Positions 8,352-16,334 of a stretch of 64,000 bases of DNA are shown in pieces (position 1 is the stretch's first letter; every line of letters begins with the position of its first letter). A program made the position numbers and the translations under genes. The notes beneath the pieces were generated by a model. That model was not told where the DNA came from and did not search any database. It saw only the letters and a program-made list of their open reading frames with translations. The DNA lies in assembly GCF_900112845.1 (NCBI RefSeq), contig NZ_FONG01000009.1:62001-126000 (forward strand), in the 5' to 3' direction. Origin of the DNA: Actinacidiphila alni (GTDB lineage Bacteria > Actinomycetota > Actinomycetes > Streptomycetales > Streptomycetaceae).

Positions 8352-10219
8352 TCGGCCTCATCTCCGCGACCGCGGCGGGCCGCACCGGGTGCGAGCGGCT
8401 CGCCGCCGCGTGGCCGGGCAGGACGGTGCTCTACGACGACGGCGCGCGGCCGTTGCGGGAGGTGGTGGGGGCGGCCTTCGCGGAGTGCGACCAGCTCGTG
8501 CTCTTCCTCGCCACGGGGGCGGCCGTCCGCCTGCTCGCGCCGCACCTGCGCGGCAAGGCCGAGGATCCTGGTGTCGTGACCGTGGACGAGGCGCACCGCT
8601 ATGCCGTCGCCCTCCTCGGCGGGCACGGCGGCGGCGCCAACTCCCTTGCCGCGGCGGTCTCCTCCGTCCTCGGCGCCGAGCCGGTCGTCACCACCGCGAC
8701 CGACGCCGTCGGCGCCACCGCCCTCGACACCCTCCCCTACCCCGCCGAGGGCGCCCTCCCCGCCGTCACCCGCGCCCTCCTCGACGGCACCCCACCCGTC
8801 ACCTTCCACACCGACACCATCTGGCCCCACCCACCCCTCCCCCCGGCCCTCATCCCGGCCCCGCCGTCTATGGCGGAAAAGCTCCCTCCGGGAGAGAGCG
8901 CCACGAGGAAGAACGCTTCCCCCGAAGCCAGCCAAGGGCACCCGAGGGAGGACGGTTCCCTCAGGACCGCCGCAACCGGCCGATCCGAAGCGGCGCGGCC
9001 CGGCGGTGCCGAACCGACGCCGGCCGAGAGGGGGGCGGAGGACGAAGCGCCGTACGCGGTGTGGCTCACCGATCGACGGATCACGGCCGGGAACACCGTG
9101 TTCCTGAGGCCGCCTTCGCTGACGGTCGGCATCGGCGGCAGCCGGGGCGTCACCCGGGAGGAAGTGGTGACCCTCGTGCGGAGCACGCTCGCGGAGGCCG
9201 GGCTGGCCGAGCGCAGCGTCACCGCGCTGGCGACCGTGGACGCGAAGGCGTCGGAAGCCGGGATCGTGGCCGCGGCGGCGGCCTTCGGCGTACCGCTGCT
9301 GACGTTTCCCGCGGACACCCTCGCGGCCATCCCCGTACCGAATCCTTCGGCCGCCCCGCTCGCCGCGGTCGGCACCGCGTCCGTGGCGGAGGCGGCGGCG
9401 CTGGCCGCCGCGCCCGGCGGCGAACTCGTCGCCCAGAAGCGGAAGTCGGCGATGGCGACCGCCGCCGTCGCCCGCCGCCACCCGCGCGGCCGGCTCGCCG
9501 TGGTGGGCCTCGGCCCGGGTGCGCGCGACCTGGTGACGCCGCGCGCGGTCGCCGAACTGCGCCGCGCCTCGGTGCTCGTCGGCCTCGACCAGTACGTGGA
9601 CCAGATCCGCGACCTGCTCGCGCCCGGCACCCGGGTGCTGGAGTCCGGCCTGGGCGCGGAGGAGGAGCGGGCGCGCACCGCGGTCGCCGAGGCCCGCGCG
9701 GGCCACGCCGTCGCGCTGATCGGCAGCGGCGACGCCGGGGTGTACGCGATGGCCTCCCCCGCCCTCGCCGAGGCGGCCGACGACATCGATGTGGTCGGCG
9801 TCCCCGGCGTGACCGCCGCGCTGGCGGCAGCCGCCCTGCTGGGCGCGCCGCTCGGCCACGACCACGTGTCGATCAGCCTGTCGGACCTGCACACACCGTG
9901 GGACGTGATCGAGCGACGGGTGCGGGCGGCGGCCGAGGCCGACCTCGTGGTGACCTTCTACAACCCGCGCAGCCGGGGCCGCGACTGGCAGTTGCCGAAG
10001 GCCCTGTCGATCCTGGCCGGGCACCGCGCGCCCGACACCCCGGTGGGCGTCGTGCACGCCGCCTCCCGCCCGGACGAGCGGGTCGCGGTCACCACGCTGG
10101 CCGGCCTCGACCCCGCCACCGTGGACATGGTGACGGTCGTGACCGTCGGCAACACCGCGAGCCGCACCGTCGCCGGCCGCATGGTCACCCCGCGCGGCTA
10201 CCGCTGGCAGGCGCCGTGA
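8348..10219 (+). CDS. cobJ: CbiG-CobJ fusion: cobalamin biosynthesis protein / precorrin-3B C17-methyltransferase
   Basis: 623-residue fusion. Residues ~1-365 resemble CbiG (N, middle and C-terminal parts; FLATGAAVRLLAPHLRGK, HGGGANSLA). CbiG opens the delta-lactone in the anaerobic route. Residues ~380-620 are a CobJ/CbiH ring-contraction methylase, with RLAVVGLGPGARDLVTPRA, IGSGDAGVYAMASP and VVTFYNPRSRGRDWQL. Within the CbiG middle part, residues ~173-234 are a poorly conserved segment with unusual codons (see the separate entry), so this half may be lengthened or impaired. The join of CbiG and CobJ is seen in other actinomycetes. Confidence 0.9.
   Translation: MIGLISATAAGRTGCERLAAAWPGRTVLYDDGARPLREVVGAAFAECDQLVLFLATGAAVRLLAPHLRGKAEDPGVVTVDEAHRYAVALLGGHGGGANSLAAAVSSVLGAEPVVTTATDAVGATALDTLPYPAEGALPAVTRALLDGTPPVTFHTDTIWPHPPLPPALIPAPPSMAEKLPPGESATRKNASPEASQGHPREDGSLRTAATGRSEAARPGGAEPTPAERGAEDEAPYAVWLTDRRITAGNTVFLRPPSLTVGIGGSRGVTREEVVTLVRSTLAEAGLAERSVTALATVDAKASEAGIVAAAAAFGVPLLTFPADTLAAIPVPNPSAAPLAAVGTASVAEAAALAAAPGGELVAQKRKSAMATAAVARRHPRGRLAVVGLGPGARDLVTPRAVAELRRASVLVGLDQYVDQIRDLLAPGTRVLESGLGAEEERARTAVAEARAGHAVALIGSGDAGVYAMASPALAEAADDIDVVGVPGVTAALAAAALLGAPLGHDHVSISLSDLHTPWDVIERRVRAAAEADLVVTFYNPRSRGRDWQLPKALSILAGHRAPDTPVGVVHAASRPDERVAVTTLAGLDPATVDMVTVVTVGNTASRTVAGRMVTPRGYRWQAP
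8864..9045 (+). other. Atypical in-frame segment inside the CbiG half of cbiG-cobJ
   Basis: About 180 bases that interrupt the CbiG middle domain between PPALIPAP and YAVWLTDRR. About 13 of the first 51 codons end in A or T (TCT, CCT, GGA, CAA, CGA and GAA repeatedly), whereas codons in the flanking cob genes almost always end in G or C. Short hairpins are visible, for example CTCCC-TCC-GGGAG at 8880 and GAGGGA-N7-TCCCTC near 8945. This suggests an inserted intergenic-type sequence that remained in frame, comparable to the cobB case. I could not find a second copy in the window. Confidence 0.45.
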
Positions 10220-10274
10220 CCACCTCTCGTACCCCACTCCCGTCCCCCGCCGCCCCCTCCGGAGGAGATGCCGC

Positions 10275-10952
10275 GTGAGCCGTACGGTCCACCCCATCGA
10301 GCAGGAGTCCTTCCGCATCCTGCGGTCCCGCCTCGACACCTCGGGCATGACGCCGCTGCGCCGCGCCGTGGTGGAGCGGGTGATCCACTCCAGCGCGGAC
10401 CTCGGCTACGCCACGGACCTGGTGTGCGACGAGGACGAATTGCGGGCGGCGCACGCGGCGTTGCACGCGGGCGCGCCGGTCGTCGCGGACGTCGAGATGG
10501 TCGCGTCGGGGATCACCGCCCGGTCCTCGGTGTGCCGGCTCGCCGACGCCTCGCCGGGGCCCGGGCTGACCCGCAGCGCGCACGCGGTGCGGCTGGCGTA
10601 CGCGCAGGTCGGGCCCGGCGCGGTGTGGGTGATCGGCTGCGCGCCCACCGCCCTGGAGGAGCTGCTCGCACTGGACGCGGCGCCCGCGCTGGTGATCGGC
10701 ATGCCGGTCGGTTTCGTGGGCGCAGCCGAGAGCAAGGCGCACCTGCGGGCGTCGGGGCTGCCCGCGGTGAGCAACATCTCGGAGAAGGGCGGCTCCGCGG
10801 TGGCCGCCGCCGCGCTCAACGCCCTGCTGTACACCGACCCGGCCGACCTCCCCGCACCCCCCGAACAGCCCGTGCCCGGGCGCCGACTCCCCGAACACGC
10901 CGCCCCCGAACACGCCGTGCCCGCACATCCCGTCAAGGAGAACCACCAGTGA
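10275..10952 (+). CDS. cobH: Precorrin-8X methylmutase
   Basis: 225-residue CobH/CbiC enzyme that moves the methyl group from C11 to C12 to give hydrogenobyrinate. Recognisable blocks are PIEQESFRILRSRLD, a catalytic-region RRAVVERVIHSSADL, SGITARSSVC and IGMPVGFVGAAESKAHL. GTG 10275 is preceded by GGAGGAG at about 8 bases. The last ~30 residues (after LLYTDPADLPAPPE) are a proline/histidine-rich tail beyond the family core. The stop overlaps the start of cbiX. Confidence 0.94.
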   Translation: MSRTVHPIEQESFRILRSRLDTSGMTPLRRAVVERVIHSSADLGYATDLVCDEDELRAAHAALHAGAPVVADVEMVASGITARSSVCRLADASPGPGLTRSAHAVRLAYAQVGPGAVWVIGCAPTALEELLALDAAPALVIGMPVGFVGAAESKAHLRASGLPAVSNISEKGGSAVAAAALNALLYTDPADLPAPPEQPVPGRRLPEHAAPEHAVPAHPVKENHQ

Positions 10953-11908
10953 GCCGACCCCCCGCCCTCCTCCTCGTCGGCCACGGCACGCGTGACGCGG
11001 CCGGCGCCGCGGCCTTCCGTTCCTTCGTCGACCAACTGGGCGCCAAGAGCGCAGACTTGGCGGTCGGCGGCGGCTTCATCGAATTGTCGCCGCCGCCGCT
11101 GGCGGACTCGGTGGCCGCCCTGGTCGAGGCGGGCGAACGGCGGTTCGCCGCCGTGCCGCTGGTGCTGGTGTCGGCCGGGCACGCCAAGGGCGACATCCCG
11201 GCGGCGCTGGCCCGCGAGGAGCAGCGGCACCCGGGCACGTCGTACGCGTACGGCCGCCCGCTCGGCCCGCACCCGAAGCTGCTGACAGTGCTGGAGCGGC
11301 GGATCGACGAGGCGCTGGCCGGGGCGGACCGCGCGGACACCACGGTGCTGCTGGTGGGCCGGGGATCGACCGACCCGGACGCGAACGCCGAGGTGTACAA
11401 GGTGGCGCGGCTGCTGTGGGAGGGCCGCGGTTACGCGGGCGTGGAGACCGCGTTCGTGTCGCTGGCCGAGCCGTCCGTGCCGGCGGGGCTCGACCGCTGC
11501 CTGCGGCTGGGGGCCCGCAGCGTCGTCGTCCTGCCGTACTTCCTGTTCACCGGGGTGCTGCCGGACCGGGTGCGCGAGCAGGCCGCCGCATGGGCGGCCG
11601 GGCAGCCGGGGCTCGACGTACGGAACGCCGAAGTGATCGGCCCCGAGCCGGAGTTGGCGGAGCTGGTGCTGGAGCGCTACCGCGAGACGGTCGAGGGCGA
11701 CCTGCGGATGAACTGCGACACCTGCGTGTACCGGGTGAAGCTGCCCGGCTTCGAGGACCGCGTGGGTAGGCCGCAGCAGCCGCACCACCACCCGGACGAC
11801 CCGTCGCACAGCCACGGCCCGCACGACCACGACCCGCACGACGGCCACGGCTCCCACGACCACGGCTCCCACGATCACGGGGGCGGCCACCATGCGCACG
11901 CCCACTGA
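10949..11908 (+). CDS. cbiX: Sirohydrochlorin cobaltochelatase-like protein CbiX with Cys motif and His-rich tail
   Basis: 319-residue class II chelatase with two tandem CbiX domains (LLLVGHGTRDAAGAAAF, then TTVLLVGRGSTDPDANAEV). Family members insert Co2+ into sirohydrochlorin, the early cobalt step. After the chelatase core comes MNCDTCVYRVKLPGFEDRVG, a Cys-X2-Cys segment like the Fe-S or metal site in long CbiX proteins. The last ~45 residues are mainly His, Asp and Gly, a probable metal-storage or delivery tail. GTG start overlaps cobH; the 3' end overlaps cobC by 17 bases. CobN is encoded in the same operon, so this protein may be an alternative chelatase or a metallochaperone. Confidence 0.88.
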   Translation: MSRPPALLLVGHGTRDAAGAAAFRSFVDQLGAKSADLAVGGGFIELSPPPLADSVAALVEAGERRFAAVPLVLVSAGHAKGDIPAALAREEQRHPGTSYAYGRPLGPHPKLLTVLERRIDEALAGADRADTTVLLVGRGSTDPDANAEVYKVARLLWEGRGYAGVETAFVSLAEPSVPAGLDRCLRLGARSVVVLPYFLFTGVLPDRVREQAAAWAAGQPGLDVRNAEVIGPEPELAELVLERYRETVEGDLRMNCDTCVYRVKLPGFEDRVGRPQQPHHHPDDPSHSHGPHDHDPHDGHGSHDHGSHDHGGGHHAHAH

Positions 11909-13007
11909 CCGCGAGCCCGACGGCCTCGCCGCGGCGCGGACCGCCGCCGGGGGTGACGACGGGCCCGACGCATACGACCTGCGGCACCACGGCGACGCGG
12001 AGGTCGGTGCCGGCCTGATCGACCTGGCGGTCAATGTCCGCGCGGGCACTCCCCCGGTGTGGCTGCGCGAGCGGATCGCGGCCTCGCTGACGGACCTGGC
12101 CGCGTATCCCGACGGGCGCGCGGCCCGGCACGCGGTGGCCGTACGGCACGGCCGGCCGGACGGCGAGGTGCTGCTGACGGCGGGCGCGGCCGAGGCGTTC
12201 GTCCTGCTGGCCCGCGCGCTGACGCCACGTCATGCCGTGGTGGTGCACCCGCAGTTCACCGAACCGGAGGCGGCGCTGCGGGCGGCCGGGCACGAGGTGC
12301 GGCGGGCCCTGCTCGCCGAGGCCGACCGCTTCGTGCTCGATCCGGCGGCGGTGCCCGAGGACGCCGATCTGGTGGTGGTCGGCAATCCGACCAATCCGAC
12401 CTCCGTCCTCCATCCGGCCGCCGCGATACGGAAGTTGGCCCGCACCGGCCGCACCCTGGTGGTGGACGAGGCGTTCATGGACGCGGTGCCGGGCGAGACC
12501 GAGTCGCTGGCGGCGGCCCGGGACGTACCGGGCCTGGTCGTGCTGCGCAGCCTCACCAAGACCTGGGGGCTCGCCGGGCTGCGGATCGGCTATGTGCTCG
12601 GCGACGCCGGCACGATCGCCGCGCTGGAGCGCGCGCAGCCGCTGTGGGCGGTGTCGACCCCCGCGCTGGCGGCGGCCGTCGCGTGCGTCGCGCCGGACGC
12701 CCTCGCGGAGGCGGCGGAGGCGGCCCGTACGGTGGTCGGCGAACGCGCCTATCTGCTGGACCGGTTGGCCGAACTGTCCGGTGTCGAGGTCGCGGGCAAC
12801 GCGCCCGCGGCGCCCTTCGTCCTGCTGCGCATCCCCGGTGCCGCCGCCGTCCGCCGCGATCTGCGGGCGATGGGCTACGCCGTCCGCCGCGCCGACACCT
12901 TCCCCGGCCTCGGCACCGACTGGCTCCGCGTCGCCGTCCGCGACCGCCGTACGACCGACGGCTTCGTCAACGCCCTGGCCACGGCCCTGGCCGACCTCGA
13001 CATGTGA
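11892..13007 (+). CDS. cobC: PLP-dependent aminotransferase-fold protein CobC (threonine-phosphate decarboxylase-like)
   Basis: 371-residue fold-type I PLP enzyme similar to histidinol-phosphate aminotransferase and L-threonine-O-3-phosphate decarboxylase. The latter makes the aminopropanol phosphate linker of cobalamin. Conserved residues include NPTNPTSVLHP, the Asp of TLVVDEAFMDAVPGE and the PLP lysine in LRSLTKTWGLAGLRIGY (near residue 222). The N-terminal ~30 residues are disordered-looking. It is the last gene of the cobalamin operon and converges with the kinase gene 25 bases downstream. The precise reaction is inferred from family and location. Confidence 0.85.
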   Translation: MRTPTDREPDGLAAARTAAGGDDGPDAYDLRHHGDAEVGAGLIDLAVNVRAGTPPVWLRERIAASLTDLAAYPDGRAARHAVAVRHGRPDGEVLLTAGAAEAFVLLARALTPRHAVVVHPQFTEPEAALRAAGHEVRRALLAEADRFVLDPAAVPEDADLVVVGNPTNPTSVLHPAAAIRKLARTGRTLVVDEAFMDAVPGETESLAAARDVPGLVVLRSLTKTWGLAGLRIGYVLGDAGTIAALERAQPLWAVSTPALAAAVACVAPDALAEAAEAARTVVGERAYLLDRLAELSGVEVAGNAPAAPFVLLRIPGAAAVRRDLRAMGYAVRRADTFPGLGTDWLRVAVRDRRTTDGFVNALATALADLDM

Positions 13008-13032
13008 CCGGGGCCCGACTCCCCCGGCAGCG

Positions 13033-16000
13033 CTAGGACTTGATGCCGAGCGCCGTCAGGTCGACGCCGCCGAGCACCTGCTGGTCGTAGACATTGGTCA
13101 GGCGTGTGCCGCGGTAGACCAGGTGCTGGACGTAGATCAGCGGGACCATCGTGCTCTCGCCCATCACCTTGGCGTCCACGGTCTGCCAGATCGACGCGGC
13201 CTTGCCCGGGTCGGCGGTGTTGTCGGCCTCGGACACCAGATTGTTGATCTCGGTGTCGTCCAGATTGGCGTAGTTGTTGACGCTGCCGGGCTGGATCAGC
13301 GCGCGCAGGAAGCCGCCGCCGGTCGGCCAGTCCGCGGCCCAACCGGTCATCACGATGCCCCACTTGGCGGCCTTGAGCTTGCTGGGCGACAGCAGCGTGT
13401 CGTAGAAGGCGGAGGAGTCCTCGGTCACGATCTTGACCTTGATGCCGATCTCGGCGAGCGAGGAACTGATGGACTCCATCGCGTCCTGGAGCCGCGGCGA
13501 GCCCTTGATGCCCGCCATGGTGACGCTGAAGCCGTCGGGCAGCCCGCACTCGCTGAGCTGCTTGCGGGCCTCGTCCGGATACGGCCCCTGCGCGCCGTAC
13601 GGGGTGGCCGAGGTGCTGTAGCCGTCGGTGGTCGGCGGCAGCATGGTGCTGGCGATGTCGCCTGCTTCGTACTGCCCGCCGAGCTTGGCGCGCACCTCGG
13701 CCTTGTCCACGGCGTACTGCACCGCGCGGCGGCACTCGAAGCGGTCGAGCGGCGCGACGGCTGTCTGGAGGCTCAGATAGCGGGTGGTGCCGGTGAAGAC
13801 GAGGTCGGTGTTGGCCTTCAGCGACGGGTCGTTGAGGATCTTCGTCTCGGTCGTGTCGCTGAGCGTCTGACCGGCCAGGTCCAGATCGGCGGCGCCGCTG
13901 AGCAGCGCGGACTCCACGGCGTCCTGGCTGGTGACGATCTTCAGGTCGACCGCGTCGGGCAGCGCGGAGTGGACGGTGTCGGTCGCGGGGTTCCAGTGGG
14001 TGTTGCGGACCATGTGCAGCGACGAGCCCGGCGTGTAACTGGCCACCTTGTACGGGCCGCTGCCGACCGGGTGCTTCTCGAAGTCCTTGCCCTGGCCGGT
14101 GTCGGCGGAACGCGGGACCGGCGCGCCGATGGACAGCGCGAGCACATAGCGGAAGTCGGCGTAGGGCTTGGCGAGTTTGAAGACGATGGTGCGGTCGTCG
14201 GGGGTGGTGACCGAGCGGAGACCGAGCTTGTCGGTGTCGGTGTCCGCGTACGGGCCCGGGTAGTGCTGGCCCTGGTCGAGGATGTCGGTGAAGTAGGAGG
14301 GGCCCTCGGGGAAGGCGCCGCGGTCGAAGGTCCGCTCGATGCCGTACTTGACGTCCTTGGAGGTGATCGGCGTGCCGTTGTCGAAGGTCACGCCGTCCTT
14401 GAGGCGGAAGGTCCAGGTGCGGCCGTCGGAGCTGACCTGGCCGGTGTCGGTGGCGAGGTCGGGCACCACCTTGCGGCCGCCGTCGCCGGGCACGGGTGCG
14501 TAGTCGACGAGCTTGCGCAGGAACATCCGCTGGAGGTTCCACGACGCCTGGTCGTAGGTGGCGGCCGGGTCGAGGAGGTTGGGCGTCGCATAGGTGGTGA
14601 TCAGATTGAGGGTGCCGCCGGTGGCCGTCGAGGGGCGGACGACGCCGTTCACCCCGCCGCTGTAGCCGCTGCCCTCCTTGCCGCCGTGCAGTTTGAGCGC
14701 GGCGTTCTGCACGGTCGGGGTGTCGGTGGGGTCGTCGGTGCCCTTGCCGCCGCCGATCGGCGCGAAGATCAGCGTCACGGTCACCGCGACGGCGGCGACC
14801 GCGACGCCCGCGCCGGCCGCGATCCAGCGGCGTCGGCCGGCGCGGGGGCCGGGCGGCACGGCCTGGCCGGGCGAACGGACGTTGATCGGCGGTGGGGTGC
14901 CCGGCGGCCGGGGCGCGTTCGGCAGGTACTGCGGCGGCAGCGGCCGCGACGGGGTGCGGTACGCGGGGTGCTCCGGCTGTCCGTAGCCGGCCGGGTGCGG
15001 GGTCGCGTCGCGCGCGGCGGACGGCGTTGGGGTGCCCTGGCCCGCGGCGGACGCGGGCGGTACGGGCGTGCCGCGGCCCGCGGCGGAGGCGGCGGCCGGG
15101 GTGCCGGACGGTGACAGTGGCTTCGGCGGGGTGCCCGGCGGGGTCTGCTCGCCGGAGCGCGCCTTGGGCGGCAGCGCGGGCAGCGGCGCGCCGGGCACGC
15201 CGAAGGTGGCACGCGGGTCGGCGGCCGGGGTGCGGCGGCCGGAATGCTGGGAGCCGGAATCCTGGGAGCCGTGGCCTCCGGAGTCGGGGGCGCCGCCGTC
15301 CCGCGGCCCGGTGGCGGGCGTCGCGGCCGGTCCGGTCAGGGCGCTGGAGCCGGTGTCGGCCAGCCAGCCGCGCAGCCGGTCGCGGAAGGCGGCGGCGTCC
15401 GTGGGGCGGTCGGCCGGGTCCTTGGCGAGCGCGCCGAGCACCAGCGCGTCCAGTTCCTTGGGCACCCGCGGATTGCGCTGGGAGGGCGCGGGCGGCGGGG
15501 TGTGCACGTGCCAGTACATGAGGTTGATCGGATTGCCGTCGGTGAACGGCGGCTTGCCGGTGAGCAGTTCCATCAGCACACAGCCGACCGCGTACACATC
15601 GCTGCGGGCGTCGATGTCCACGCCGTTGATCTGCTCGGGCGACATGTAGCTGGGAGTGCCGATGGCGGAGCCGGTGGCGGTCAGCCGGGCGTCGGCGGTG
15701 TGCAGGACGTGCGCGATGCCGAAGTCGGCGACCTTGACGGCGCCTTCGGAGGTGATCATCACGTTCGCGGGCTTCACGTCGCGGTGGACGGTGCCGTGGC
15801 TGTGCGCGTGGGCCAGCGCGTCCAGCATGTCGCAGGCGATCCGTACCGCGCGCTCCGGGTCGAACCAGACCTGCTCGCGGACGAGTTGGGCCAGGGTGCT
15901 GCCCTGGACGTACTCCATGACGAGGAACGGCACCACGGTGTCGTCGTCGGTACGGACCTCGTCCTGGTCGTGCACGGTGACGATGCCGGGGTGGTTGAGG

Positions 16001-16191
16001 GCGCCCGCGGCCTGGGCCTCGCGGGCGAATCTGCGGCGCGCGTCGGGGTCGCTGGCCAGTTCCGGCAGCAGGGTCTTCACGGCGACGACGCGGCCCATGC
16101 GGGTGTCGCGGGCGCGGTGCACTCGGGCCATTCCACCGGAGCCGAGCAGCTCCGCCAGTTCGTAACGACCCGCGAAAAGCCCGTCGACCAT
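13033..16191 (-). CDS. Transmembrane Ser/Thr protein kinase fused to an ABC-type (SBP_bac_5) substrate-binding domain
   Basis: 1052-residue probable receptor kinase. Residues ~8-270 are a Hanks-type kinase: glycine loop LLGSGGMARV, lysine in VVAVKTLLPE, catalytic HRDVKPANVMI near 135-145, DFGIAHV and SPEQI. A Pro/Ala/Gly-rich linker (~275-450) follows. One membrane helix (WIAAGAGVAVAAVAVTVTLI, ~453-475) should place the C-terminal half outside. Residues ~520-1050 match oligopeptide-type solute-binding proteins: GGTLNLITTYATPNLLDP, RKLVDYAP, WTFRLKDGVTFDNG, PVGSGPYKV and MTGWAADWP. The family lipoproteins normally work with ABC permeases. Here the domain is likely a sensor, and no permease is adjacent. 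ATG is preceded by GGAG. Confidence 0.92.
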   Translation of the reverse strand: MVDGLFAGRYELAELLGSGGMARVHRARDTRMGRVVAVKTLLPELASDPDARRRFAREAQAAGALNHPGIVTVHDQDEVRTDDDTVVPFLVMEYVQGSTLAQLVREQVWFDPERAVRIACDMLDALAHAHSHGTVHRDVKPANVMITSEGAVKVADFGIAHVLHTADARLTATGSAIGTPSYMSPEQINGVDIDARSDVYAVGCVLMELLTGKPPFTDGNPINLMYWHVHTPPPAPSQRNPRVPKELDALVLGALAKDPADRPTDAAAFRDRLRGWLADTGSSALTGPAATPATGPRDGGAPDSGGHGSQDSGSQHSGRRTPAADPRATFGVPGAPLPALPPKARSGEQTPPGTPPKPLSPSGTPAAASAAGRGTPVPPASAAGQGTPTPSAARDATPHPAGYGQPEHPAYRTPSRPLPPQYLPNAPRPPGTPPPINVRSPGQAVPPGPRAGRRRWIAAGAGVAVAAVAVTVTLIFAPIGGGKGTDDPTDTPTVQNAALKLHGGKEGSGYSGGVNGVVRPSTATGGTLNLITTYATPNLLDPAATYDQASWNLQRMFLRKLVDYAPVPGDGGRKVVPDLATDTGQVSSDGRTWTFRLKDGVTFDNGTPITSKDVKYGIERTFDRGAFPEGPSYFTDILDQGQHYPGPYADTDTDKLGLRSVTTPDDRTIVFKLAKPYADFRYVLALSIGAPVPRSADTGQGKDFEKHPVGSGPYKVASYTPGSSLHMVRNTHWNPATDTVHSALPDAVDLKIVTSQDAVESALLSGAADLDLAGQTLSDTTETKILNDPSLKANTDLVFTGTTRYLSLQTAVAPLDRFECRRAVQYAVDKAEVRAKLGGQYEAGDIASTMLPPTTDGYSTSATPYGAQGPYPDEARKQLSECGLPDGFSVTMAGIKGSPRLQDAMESISSSLAEIGIKVKIVTEDSSAFYDTLLSPSKLKAAKWGIVMTGWAADWPTGGGFLRALIQPGSVNNYANLDDTEINNLVSEADNTADPGKAASIWQTVDAKVMGESTMVPLIYVQHLVYRGTRLTNVYDQQVLGGVDLTALGIKS

Positions 16192-16264
16192 CTACTCCGC
16201 CCGCCCCGCTCGCCCATCCCCAAGGTGAACGGTAGCCCAGCCGCCGCTCGTGGGGAACAGCGTA

Positions 16265-16294
16265 GAGGGCGGCTCCCGGAGCGGAGCCGCCCTC
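16265..16294 (-). terminator. Hairpin terminator after the LAETG-protein gene
   Basis: Perfect 12-bp stem (GAGGGCGGCTCC / GGAGCCGCCCTC) with a 6-base loop, 41 bases past the stop of the LAETG gene and 74 bases before the kinase start. It has no U-tract, which is usual for Streptomyces. It should separate the two same-strand genes. Confidence 0.7.
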
Positions 16295-16334
16295 CCCACT
16301 ATTGGGGTGTTCGCCCGATTCGGCCGCCGCGGCG

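Noticed and set aside
5666-10348. 1560-codon open frame on the minus strand opposite the cobalamin genes
   Set aside because: It is the antisense shadow of well-conserved cob genes in very GC-rich DNA; its translation is low-complexity Arg/Pro/Gly/Ser-rich text with no domains.
10268-10948. Extension of the cbiX frame back to an ATG at 10268
   Set aside because: It lies entirely inside cobH and would add ~227 Arg/Pro/Gly-rich residues; cbiX starts at GTG 10949.
12232-15114. Long plus-strand frame across cobC and the kinase gene
   Set aside because: It overlaps two recognisable proteins in other frames, and its product lacks any family feature.
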